A DNA stretch of 64,000 bases from Dyadobacter luticola (GTDB lineage Bacteria > Bacteroidota > Bacteroidia > Cytophagales > Spirosomataceae). Every line of letters begins with the position of its first letter. The stretch's first letter is position 1. The notes below the pieces were generated by a model. That model was given only the letters and a program-made list of their open reading frames with translations, was not told the origin of the DNA and ran no database searches. The stretch is from NCBI RefSeq assembly GCF_005860805.1, contig NZ_VCEJ01000004.1, positions 682,001 to 746,000 on the forward strand. The letters run 5' to 3'. This document shows, piece by piece, positions 7,964-16,600 of the stretch. A program made the position numbers and the translations under genes.

Positions 7964-8593
7964 CTATTTGAGATCTTTGAGTTTCGCGAGGTCGATTTCT
8001 TTGAGAATGTCCTTCATCTGGTCGACGGTAATGTTGTTGCCTTCAACGTTTACCAGGTATCGGTCGCCCACAAGCACATTCACTTCTCCGGACTTGCTGT
8101 CGTTATTGTATTTTTCAAAAGCCTTATAGCCTTCGATTTTCGTCGTTTTTTCGTAGCCGGAGGTCGTTTCTTTATCAATCTCCGCCATCGACCAGGCTGC
8201 CAGCGCCATGGTAGAAACACCTGCGATGCCGCCGGTATCTACAATTTCCACATCAATGCTTTCTTCGCCGCTTTTGTATTTAGCCTGCGCCGTGGAAACC
8301 GTAAAGCCCATCGCGCCGGATTTTTCGCCGGTGGCTTCGGTGCGGTCGAGGCCGCTGAGCTTTTCGGGAAGCAGCTCTTTGAGTTTGCGGAAATCCACAG
8401 GATCAACCGTCTCGCGGTCACCGATGGCTTTTGCTTTGTCAGCGAAGGCCTGTAATGCATCGGCAGGACTGTCGTCTTCCTTGGCTTTTTCTTCTTCTTG
8501 TTCTGCCTCTTCTTGCTCTTTTTCTTTATTGCCGCAGCTGCTGAAAAGCAGAACCGAGGAAAGCAAACATGCGAAAATAAACGATGTTTTCAT
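7964..8593 (-). CDS. lipoprotein with acidic linker, unknown function
   Basis: Protein of 209 residues when started at ATG 8593; the longer frame to 8629 adds 12 residues ahead of a clean signal peptide and is unlikely. The signal ends in a lipobox (LLFSSC). Then comes a Glu/Lys-rich low-complexity linker (EKEQEEAEQEEEKAKEDD) and a globular part of about 150 residues with no family I recognise. It contains IDVEIVDTGGIAGVSTMALAAW and a C-terminal VEGNNITVDQMKDILKEIDLAKL. It lies 95 bp downstream of lgt, whose product adds the lipid to such proteins, and may share its transcript. Confidence 0.8.
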   Translation of the reverse strand: MKTSFIFACLLSSVLLFSSCGNKEKEQEEAEQEEEKAKEDDSPADALQAFADKAKAIGDRETVDPVDFRKLKELLPEKLSGLDRTEATGEKSGAMGFTVSTAQAKYKSGEESIDVEIVDTGGIAGVSTMALAAWSMAEIDKETTSGYEKTTKIEGYKAFEKYNNDSKSGEVNVLVGDRYLVNVEGNNITVDQMKDILKEIDLAKLKDLK

Positions 8594-8688
8594 CTTGGAC
8601 AGGATTGGGGGTTTGATTCGAATATCCATTCAATTTAATCAAAACAAACCAATCCGGCTTTCTTACTTGGCGGTTTTCTCTATTTGGT

Positions 8689-9519
8689 TCAGGCTGTGCG
8701 TTCCAGAGGATTATTCCTCGACCGGATTATGAAATAAATGCCTAACAATACCGCCGGAATGCTAAGAAACTGGCCCATATTCAGGGCATAATTCGCTTCA
8801 AAAGCTTCCTGGTTTTCTTTTAGGAATTCATACAAGAAACGCAATGTAAATACCCATACAAGGAAAACGCCCACCATCAATCCGCGTGGGGTGGCGGCTT
8901 TGTAGCGGTTCCAGATCCAGAATAAAACGAAGAAAAGGATCAGGCAGGAAATGGATTCATAGAGCTGCGCCGGGTGGCGGGGAATTTGTCTGAACTCGGT
9001 ATTATGCATGAAAACGAAGCCCCAGGGCAGATCAGTAGGCTTACCGACGATTTCGGAGTTCATCAGGTTACCAAAACGGATAAAACAGCCGCCCAGCGCA
9101 AAGGTGAGCGTGAGGCGGTCGGTAACCCAGAAAAATGTTTGCCCGGTAGCTTTCCGCGAGCGGGAGTAAAGCCAGAGCCCGATCACCGTCCCGATCACCG
9201 CACCATGACTTGCCAGTCCGGCGTATGGCGGCAATATCACTTCCAGGGGATTTTTGAACAAGGTTTCGGGTTCATAAAAAAGAAAATGTCCCAGGCGCGC
9301 ACCGATGACGATCGAGAGAACCATATATAAAGTTAACGCGTCTATATCTTCGAGTGATTTCCCTTCTTTTTTAAAGATATGGATCATGATCTGCTGGCCG
9401 ATCAGAAAACCGAGGGCAAAAAGAAGCCCGTACCAGCGGACGGGGAAAGGGCCAAAACCTAGAAATTCGGGGATTGTAAAAATTTCAGGACTGGCGTCCC
9501 AGATGATATAGGAAATCAT
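8689..9519 (-). CDS. lgt: prolipoprotein diacylglyceryl transferase
   Basis: Protein of 276 residues, an integral membrane enzyme that moves a diacylglyceryl group from phosphatidylglycerol to the lipobox cysteine of prolipoproteins. Family motifs are visible: [14 protein letters not shown] near the N-terminus, [11 protein letters not shown], the signature [19 protein letters not shown] with its essential Arg and Asn, and PRHPAQLYE. About seven membrane segments are apparent, and length and order fit Lgt. It starts at ATG 9519; yidD is divergent 50 bp away. The lipoprotein gene downstream and the many lipoproteins in the window are its likely clients. Confidence 0.96.
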   Translation of the reverse strand: MISYIIWDASPEIFTIPEFLGFGPFPVRWYGLLFALGFLIGQQIMIHIFKKEGKSLEDIDALTLYMVLSIVIGARLGHFLFYEPETLFKNPLEVILPPYAGLASHGAVIGTVIGLWLYSRSRKATGQTFFWVTDRLTLTFALGGCFIRFGNLMNSEIVGKPTDLPWGFVFMHNTEFRQIPRHPAQLYESISCLILFFVLFWIWNRYKAATPRGLMVGVFLVWVFTLRFLYEFLKENQEAFEANYALNMGQFLSIPAVLLGIYFIIRSRNNPLERTA

Positions 9520-9569
9520 GCGTAAGTGATGTTAATTGTCAAATATACGACATTGAGACAAGACAAGAA

Positions 9570-9779
9570 ATGAAATTTTTACTCATAGGATTGGTCCGGA
9601 TTTACCAGGGAGTGCTGTCGCCGTACCTGCCAAATTCGTGTCGGTATACCCCTACTTGTTCGCAGTATATGATCGAGGCGGTGACGAAGCACGGGGCGAT
9701 AAAAGGCGGCTGGATGGGCCTGAAACGCTTTTCCCGGTGCCATCCGTGGGGCGGGCATGGCCATGACCCAGTGCCTTGA
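9570..9779 (+). CDS. yidD: membrane protein insertion efficiency factor YidD
   Basis: Small protein of 69 residues with the conserved YidD pattern: [22 protein letters not shown], with three conserved cysteines, then [23 protein letters not shown]. YidD assists membrane protein insertion, and in many bacteria sits beside rnpA and yidC. Here it stands apart from them, divergent from lgt. Its TGA stop (9777-9779) abuts the stop of moxR on the other strand with no base between. Confidence 0.95.
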   Translation: MKFLLIGLVRIYQGVLSPYLPNSCRYTPTCSQYMIEAVTKHGAIKGGWMGLKRFSRCHPWGGHGHDPVP

Positions 9780-10733
9780 TCAGCCGATTGCGACCTTCCG
9801 CAAAATGGAATCGATGATCGTCATAGTACGCACGCCGTCGGCCTCCGCCTCGTAGTTGAGCAGGATCCGGTGGTTCATAATGTCCGGCGCGAGTTCCTTG
9901 ATATCTTCGGGCAAAACGTAGTCGCGGCCTTCCAGGTAAGCCAATGCTTTGGCAGCGCGGTTGAGGTAAATGGTGGCACGCGGCGACACCCCAAATTGAA
10001 TGTAGCGCGCCTCATCGCGGAGCCCGTAATCCAGCGGGCGGCGGGTCGCGAAGACGAGCTCAATAATATACCTTTCCAGCGTATCCGAAATGTTGACCTT
10101 ATTTACATTGTCACGGATTGCGAAGATTTCTTCTTTGTTCAGGATCGGGCGGATCTGGTAATCATAGTTAATGTCCGACATTCTCCGCATGACTTCCAAT
10201 TCTTTGGCTTTATCGAGGTAATCGACGTACACCTTCATCATGAACCGGTCGATCTGCGCCTCGGGTAGGGGATAGGTACCTTCCTGTTCCACAGGGTTTT
10301 GCGTAGCCAGCACCACAAACGGGCGGTCGAGGAGATAGGTTTCGTCGCCGATCGTCACCTGCTTTTCCTGCATTGCTTCCAGCAGCGCCGACTGTACTTT
10401 CGCCGGGGAGCGGTTTACTTCATCCGCTAAAATCAAATTTGAAAAGATTGGGCCCTTTTTTACCTCGTAATCCCCGATTTTTGGTTTGTAAATCATCGTA
10501 CCGATCAAATCGGCAGGCAGCAGATCAGGGGTAAACTGGATGCGCTTAAAGTCCAGGTGCAATACTTTTGCCATCACATTGATGGTCAATGTTTTGGCAA
10601 GACCTGGCACGCCTTCCAATAAAATATGTCCACCGGTGAAGAGACCGATCAGCAAGCGGTTGAGCAGTTTATCCTGCCCCACCACAACCCGGCCCATCTC
10701 ATCCAGTACTTCCTTGATTTTTTCTATGTACAT
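9780..10733 (-). CDS. moxR: MoxR-type AAA+ ATPase
   Basis: Protein of 317 residues with a Walker A motif in LLEGVPGLAKT (about residues 38-48), Walker B in LILADEVNRSPAK, sensor LATQNPVEQEGTYPLPEAQIDRFMMK and a C-terminal lid with GVSPRATIYL. These mark the MoxR group, chaperone-like ATPases that often work with DUF58/VWA proteins in envelope maturation. No such partners are adjacent here. It begins 12 bp after the stop of prmC and is probably co-transcribed with it. Confidence 0.93.
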   Translation of the reverse strand: MYIEKIKEVLDEMGRVVVGQDKLLNRLLIGLFTGGHILLEGVPGLAKTLTINVMAKVLHLDFKRIQFTPDLLPADLIGTMIYKPKIGDYEVKKGPIFSNLILADEVNRSPAKVQSALLEAMQEKQVTIGDETYLLDRPFVVLATQNPVEQEGTYPLPEAQIDRFMMKVYVDYLDKAKELEVMRRMSDINYDYQIRPILNKEEIFAIRDNVNKVNISDTLERYIIELVFATRRPLDYGLRDEARYIQFGVSPRATIYLNRAAKALAYLEGRDYVLPEDIKELAPDIMNHRILLNYEAEADGVRTMTIIDSILRKVAIG

Positions 10734-10745
10734 GAAATGTGATTT

Positions 10746-11606
10746 TTACTCCCAAACAGCCCGCACAAACCGGTCTTTTCCGTGGATATCTCGCAAGATT
10801 TCCACTTTTTTATAATTTCTTTCTTCAAAAACCTGCTTGGTGCCCGAGCCGAAATGTTCGTTGATCTCGACATACGTTTTTCCGCCGGATTTGAGGCAAT
10901 GTACACCAAAGTCGGCGATGGCTTTGTAAAACAAAAGCGGGTCGCTGTCTTCAACAAATAATGCTTCCTTTGGCTCAAAACGCAGAACATTGGGCCGCAT
11001 GTGCTCCTGCTCGGAGTAAGTAACATAGGGGGGATTGCTCACGAGGCAGTCGAATTGCATCACATTTCCAGGCAGCGGGAAGGTAACATTGAGCATATCC
11101 TGCTTGGCAAAAGTAACATCAGCAATGAGCTGGCGGGCGTTTTCTTTGGCTACTTCCAGGGCTTCGTCGGATACGTCCCAGGCGTGCACTGACACGTGCG
11201 GCAGAAACCGGGCGAGCACGATGGCGATACAGCCGCTCCCGGTGCCGATATCAAGAATTGAAATGTTTTTTTCAGGCTCCGCATAGTCGCGGGTAACCAT
11301 TTGTACGAGCTCTTCGGTTTCGGGGCGGGGGATCAGCACGGAGGAAGAAACCCGGAATTCGAGCCCGCAAAACTCGGTGGAGCCGATGATATGCTGAACG
11401 GGCTCGTTGTTGTTCAGCCTTTCAATAATGTTCTCCCAATCCGGCTGTGCCGTATTTTCCGGGATCGGACGGTCCACCAGCACATCAATGTTGCGAAGCC
11501 TCACATAATGTTCCAGGAGCATGAATGCGATGGCCTGCGCTTCTTTGTCGGGATAAACTTTTATGCTTTTTAAGATATATTGATATAGCTGGCGTGCCGA
11601 AGTCAT
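10746..11606 (-). CDS. prmC: peptide chain release factor N5-glutamine methyltransferase
   Basis: Protein of 286 residues from ATG 11606; the frame to 11612 would use TTG. PrmC methylates the glutamine of the GGQ motif in RF1/RF2. The SAM-binding motif ILDIGTGSGCIAI and the catalytic NPPY in LVSNPPYVTYSE are both present, along with a helical N-terminal domain and a C-terminal PGG-like KSGGKTYVEIN. Length matches the family. It is divergent from ribD across 91 bp and is followed by moxR. Confidence 0.95.
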   Translation of the reverse strand: MTSARQLYQYILKSIKVYPDKEAQAIAFMLLEHYVRLRNIDVLVDRPIPENTAQPDWENIIERLNNNEPVQHIIGSTEFCGLEFRVSSSVLIPRPETEELVQMVTRDYAEPEKNISILDIGTGSGCIAIVLARFLPHVSVHAWDVSDEALEVAKENARQLIADVTFAKQDMLNVTFPLPGNVMQFDCLVSNPPYVTYSEQEHMRPNVLRFEPKEALFVEDSDPLLFYKAIADFGVHCLKSGGKTYVEINEHFGSGTKQVFEERNYKKVEILRDIHGKDRFVRAVWE

Positions 11607-11685
11607 TTTCAATCGTTTTTAATCCAATGTCGGAAAGTTAGCAAATTATGCCAACTCGCGAAAGCTGACTTTAAAAGGACGTTTG

Positions 11686-11693
11686 TATTTTTG
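11686..11693 (+). promoter_or_regulatory. TAnnTTTG promoter element immediately before ribD
   Basis: TATTTTTG at 11686-11693 is an exact TAnnTTTG match, ending 4 bases before the ATG of ribD. With the usual distance of about 5-8 bases to the start of transcription, the message would begin at or next to the start codon, giving a leaderless or nearly leaderless transcript. The -33 element is weak. Confidence 0.5.
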
Positions 11694-11697
11694 CGCG

Positions 11698-12765
11698 ATG
11701 GAGACGGACATTCAATGGATGCACAGGGCTTTGCAGCTGGCGGGCTACGGCCGCGGTAATGTAAGCCCGAATCCGATGGTCGGCTGTGTCATCGTGCATG
11801 ATGGCATGATTATCGGCGAGGGCTGGCACCGGCAGTACGGCGGCCCGCATGCCGAAGTGAGGGCCATCGAAGACACGGACCAGAAAGGTAACGCGCATTT
11901 GCTCCCCGAATCCACCGCCTACGTGACGCTCGAACCCTGCTCGCACCACGGCAAAACCCCTCCCTGCGCCGACCTGCTTATTAGTCGAAAAATCAAAAAA
12001 GTGGTGATCTGTAACGTGGATCCAAACCCGCTGGTTTCCGGGCGCGGCATTGCACGGATGCTGGACGCCGGAATTGAAGTGGTAACCGGTGTGCTGGAAG
12101 CGGACGGGCTGGCATTGAACAAGCGATTTTTTACTGCCATGAACTTCCAGCGGCCTTACGTGATCCTGAAATGGGCTGAAACTGCCGATGGTTTTCTGGG
12201 AAACTCTTCCGGAAATCCGGTGAAAATCAGCGGAACGCTGTCCAATGTTCGTGTGCATAAATGGCGGACGGAGGAAGATGCGATTTTGGTGGGTTTCAAA
12301 ACGGCTTTGAATGATAATCCGCGTCTGAATGTGCGGCTGTGGGTGGGCAGAAACCCTGTCAGGATCGTGCTGGATAGGTATTTGCAGCTTCCCCAAACAC
12401 ATCATTTACTGGACGGCACGCAGCCGACAATCGTCGTCAACTATCAGGAGCAAACGCCGCTGCCGGCAACTCCAGAGCGATGTGCTGAAACATTCCCGGT
12501 AGCTTATATGAAAGTGGAAGCGGGTTATGATGAAATTAAACAGCTTTTAACCGGACTGCACGAGCGGAAAATCCAGTCGGTTTTCGTCGAAGGCGGCGCG
12601 GCAGTAATTCAGTCATTTCTGGACGCCGGTCTATGGGACGAAATCCGCCGCTGCCAGGGCAGCATTCAAATCCGCGAAGGAGTTGTTGCGCCGGTTCCGC
12701 GAGGTATTTTCAGAGGCTCGGAGCAAGTCGAAAATGATCTCTGGACTTTTTATTCCCGCACTTAA
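11698..12765 (+). CDS. ribD: bifunctional riboflavin biosynthesis deaminase/reductase RibD
   Basis: Protein of 355 residues from ATG 11698; the frame's earlier TTG at 11683 is ignored. RibD carries out two steps of riboflavin synthesis: deamination of the pyrimidinone GTP product and reduction of its ribose side chain. The N-terminal deaminase shows the zinc site HAE in GGPHAEVRAI and PC-x8-C in LEPCSHHGKTPPC. The C-terminal reductase begins near residue 150 (YVILKWAETADGFLG) and includes FVEGGAAVIQSFL. An alternative start at 11719 (MHRALQL) is possible. The TAA stop overlaps that of convergent aroE inside the palindrome TTAA. Confidence 0.95.
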   Translation: METDIQWMHRALQLAGYGRGNVSPNPMVGCVIVHDGMIIGEGWHRQYGGPHAEVRAIEDTDQKGNAHLLPESTAYVTLEPCSHHGKTPPCADLLISRKIKKVVICNVDPNPLVSGRGIARMLDAGIEVVTGVLEADGLALNKRFFTAMNFQRPYVILKWAETADGFLGNSSGNPVKISGTLSNVRVHKWRTEEDAILVGFKTALNDNPRLNVRLWVGRNPVRIVLDRYLQLPQTHHLLDGTQPTIVVNYQEQTPLPATPERCAETFPVAYMKVEAGYDEIKQLLTGLHERKIQSVFVEGGAAVIQSFLDAGLWDEIRRCQGSIQIREGVVAPVPRGIFRGSEQVENDLWTFYSRT

Positions 12766-13535
12766 ATACTCCACAGATTTTCTTCGGTCGTCCAGATTTC
12801 CCAGGCTTTTTCTGCCTGTAACTGTAACATTTTGAGTCCGTTCTGCGTCGCGGCACCTTTGTCGTGGCCGTTTTTCAAGAACAATGTTTCGGCCGGATTG
12901 TATACCAGGTCGTAGAAATAATGTCTTTTGCCAACAAACTGATAAGGTATTGCAGGGGCTTCTTCCACATTCGGGAACATGCCCAGCGGGGTGGTGTTGA
13001 TAACGAGCAGATATTCATTCATGATATCCTCGGTAACTTCTTCGTATGTAATCGATTCCTCACTTTTTTGGCGGGATACCAGCTTGAAATCCACGTGCAG
13101 ATCGTTCAGCGCCACAAGTACCGCTTTGGCCGCGCCGCCATTTCCCAAAACCAATGCTTTGAAATTGGTACAAACCTCGCCGCGGCGGTCAAGCCACTCT
13201 ACCAGTGACTGACGGAAACCGTAATAATCTGTATTAAAACCTTTTGTGCTGCCGTCGGCATATATCTTGATCGTATTCACCGCGCCGATACGTTCTGCCG
13301 AAGCATCGTCCATATCGTCGAGGTAGGCGATCACGTCTTTTTTATAGGGGATGGTCACATTCAGGCCGCGGAGATCTGTTTTTTTCTTCAATAAAGGCGG
13401 CAATTCTTCCAGCGATTTCATTTCAAAGAGCTCATAGCTGCTCTCTTTGATCTTCTCCCGCACAAACTTATCTGTGAAATATCTCTTTGAAAATGAGTGG
13501 GTAAGGGGGTAACCTATTAAACCGTATAAGTCCAT
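12762..13535 (-). CDS. aroE: shikimate dehydrogenase
   Basis: Protein of 257 residues catalysing NADPH-dependent reduction of 3-dehydroshikimate to shikimate. Motifs: YGLIGYPLTHSFSKRYF for substrate binding, LNVTIPYKKDV with the catalytic Lys, GAVNTIK, GFNTDYYGF with the conserved Asp, and the nucleotide-binding VLGNGGAAKAVLVAL. The end holds the conserved NGLKMLQLQAEKAWEIW. It converges on ribD with a 4-bp overlap and is divergent from the subtilase gene by 68 bp. No other aro gene is nearby. Confidence 0.95.
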   Translation of the reverse strand: MDLYGLIGYPLTHSFSKRYFTDKFVREKIKESSYELFEMKSLEELPPLLKKKTDLRGLNVTIPYKKDVIAYLDDMDDASAERIGAVNTIKIYADGSTKGFNTDYYGFRQSLVEWLDRRGEVCTNFKALVLGNGGAAKAVLVALNDLHVDFKLVSRQKSEESITYEEVTEDIMNEYLLVINTTPLGMFPNVEEAPAIPYQFVGKRHYFYDLVYNPAETLFLKNGHDKGAATQNGLKMLQLQAEKAWEIWTTEENLWSI

Positions 13536-13603
13536 AAGTGTGAAATAATTTTATATTTTTACGAAGTAAAGTAGAACTATATAATTGTGTCCGTGCCGAA
13601 TTT

Positions 13604-16600
13604 ATGAAATGGAAGTTTTTCTATCTGACTCTGTTTCTGTTTTTAACCAACCTATCAACCGAGGCGCAGGATAACAAGGATTACCGCCTGATGTTGAAAA
13701 GCGGCACTTTCACACCAGCAAAAAACATAGCGCCTGACAAAACTACTTTACCTAGTCTTCGTCTCGCAGCCCAAGGTCAAAAATCTTTTGTCATTATTCA
13801 GTTTGAAAGCATTCCCACCGCGGAGGAAAAGCGGCAGCTGAAAAGCGAGGGCATTGAGCTGCTCGAATACATTCCCAACAATGCTTACACGGCTACGGTC
13901 ACCGGGCAGGATTTTCAGAATAGTCTGGCCAGAACAAAAGGCAGGGCGATCATTGAACTTTCACCGGAACAAAAAATGCAACCCGGCCTCGCGAACGGCC
14001 GCATGCCAGCCCATGCCATCAAAGCACCGGGAACATTGGATGTCTGGATCAGCTATCCTGCCAGCATTGGTTTTGAAGAAATCCGCGACAGCCTGAAAGC
14101 GCAGGGTTTTGAACTACTTTCGGAGCAATATAAAATGCACCAGATCCTGGCCCTGCGTATTCCGCAGACGCGGTTAAAAGAGCTGGCCGGCAAACGTTTT
14201 ATCCAATATGTGCAGGCCATACCACCTGACAATAAGGCTTTTAACAATAAAACAACTTCCAATGCGCGGGCTAATTTGCTGAGTTCGTCCATGCCTGCCG
14301 GGCGCAACCTGAGCGGCGAAGGCGTAGTAGTAGGCGTCGGGGATGATTCGAACCCTCTGCAACACGTCGATTTTAATGGCCGGATGATCAACCGCGCGGC
14401 TATCGAGGCGGGGGTGCATGGGGTGCATGTGATGGGTACGCTGGCCGGGGCGGGGATTATGAACGAGCGGTACACCGGTTTTGCGCCCAAAGCGACTTAC
14501 GTGGCGCAGAGTTTTTCCAACATTCTGGCCTACGCGCCCGAGTACAGCCGCGATTTCGGGATGGTGGTCACCAATAATTCTTACGGCGGGGATATCAATA
14601 CCTGCGAAACATTCGGGGTTTACGACCTGTACGCTTACATTCTCGACCGGCAAGCTTTTCAACTGCCTTATTTACAGCATGTTTTTGCAGCGGGAAACAG
14701 CGGGGCGGTAAATTGCAGCCCGTATCCTGCGGGTTTTGCCAATATTCTGAGCGGGTACCAGACGGCCAAGAATGTGATGTGCGTCGGGAACACCAGCGAA
14801 GTTGCGGCAATCGCTTCTACGTCGAGCCGGGGGCCGCTGCGGGACGGGCGGATCAAGCCGGAAATTACGGCGCAGGGTACGTCGGTGATGTCCACGATTC
14901 CCGTCAATTTGTACGGGAGCGGATCGGGTACGAGTATGTCGTCGCCGGCAGTGGCGGGCGGGCTGACCTTACTTTACCAGCGTTACCGGCAGCTTCACGG
15001 CAATGCCAATCCGAAAAACGGCCTGATGAAAGCATTGGTACTGAATGGTGCCGTCGACAAAGGCAATGAAGGGCCTGACTACCGATACGGTTTTGGCTGG
15101 CTGAACCTGCTCCGTCCGTTGAAAATGCTGGAATCCAATAGTTATGTCAACGATTCGCTGGCACATCAGCAAACCAAAGAAATTTCGATCCCGATCCCTC
15201 CCAACACGGCGCAGCTGAAAGTAATGCTGTACTGGAACGATCCCGCCGGGGCTATTCTGTCGGCGCAAAATCTGGTGCATGATCTTGACTTAAAAGTAGT
15301 TACGCCCAATTCTACAACGGTACTCCCTCGGCTGCTTGACCCTACACCCTCGAATGTGAACAATGTGGCCACAACAGGTGTGGACAACATTAATAACATT
15401 GAGCAGGTGGTGATCAACAATCCTGGCGAGGGGAATTACAAAATTTCAGTGAAGGGCAGCTCGGTGGCGCAAAATCCTTTGCAGGAATATTTTATTGTGT
15501 ATGATATTATCCCTAACTCACTGGAACTGACCTATCCCGTCGGAAATGAGCGGTTGCGGGAGGGTGATGCGCAGTATATTCACTGGGATGCTTTCGGAAA
15601 TACGACAAGCACTTTCACGGTTCAGCTCAGCCTGAATGCAGGCGGCAGTTGGTCGACATTGGGCAATAACCTGGCGGCGGGTACGCGGCAAATGTTGTGG
15701 ACGGTTGCGGCAGGTACCATCACGGACAACGCCCGGGTGCGTGTGATCCAGAATAGTACCGGCGAGCAGCGGGTCAGCGGCGATTTTACGATTGTCGGCA
15801 TTCCAACATTAACCTTGTCGTCGCTGCAATGTGAAGGATATATTTCGCTGGACTGGACGGCGGTGAGTGGCGCGACGGATTATGAAGTGATGATTTTGAA
15901 AGGTACCGAAATGGTTTCGGCAGGTACGACCAATTCCACGAATTTCGTCCTGAGCGGTCTTTCCAAAGATTCCACTTACATCTGCTCGGTGCGTGCTCGG
16001 CTGAATGGTCATCCTGGCCGACGGGCGGTTTCTATCTCCCGCAAACCTGACTCTGGTACTTGCCAGGGCAACATTTCAAATAAAGATTATAAAATAGAGT
16101 CCATCCTCACGCCGGCTAGCTCGGGTAGGGTAGGTACTTCTACGGCGCTGGGTAATCCGGTTTTTGTCAAAATCAGGATTAAAAACCTGGACGATGTGGA
16201 CCTGAACGAACCACTCGATGTGGGTTACGAGCTAAATGGTACCGCGATTCCCGTCGAAACGATTACGCCTTTTATTGAAAAAGGAAAAACCTACGACCAC
16301 ACTTTTTCAGTAGGCGCAAACCTTTCGTCACCAGGCACATACACATTCAAAGTATACATTCATCACCAAAATGATGTGGTTTCGGCGAATGATACTTTGA
16401 CTAAAACATTCAGGCAACTGCCCAATGATCAGATCGCACTGCCTTTTCTGGACGATCTGGAATATCTGACGTCACAGTCTGTGACTACCACACAAATCGG
16501 CCTTCAAGGTGACGGACGTTATGATTTTTCAGCCTCTTCGGATGCGGGTCGCGTGCGGAGCTTTGTCAATTCCGGGCTAGCTTACTCTGGACAAAAAGCG

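Noticed and set aside
11671..12405. 244-codon minus-strand frame opposite ribD
   Set aside because: Shadow of ribD: the plus strand carries the full deaminase and reductase motifs, and the minus-strand translation is rich in His/Arg/Gln with no domain.
14174..14662. Minus-strand frames inside the subtilase gene (also 16670-17281 and 18239-18862)
   Set aside because: Shadows of the 1795-residue protease, whose triad and sorting domain are intact across these positions.
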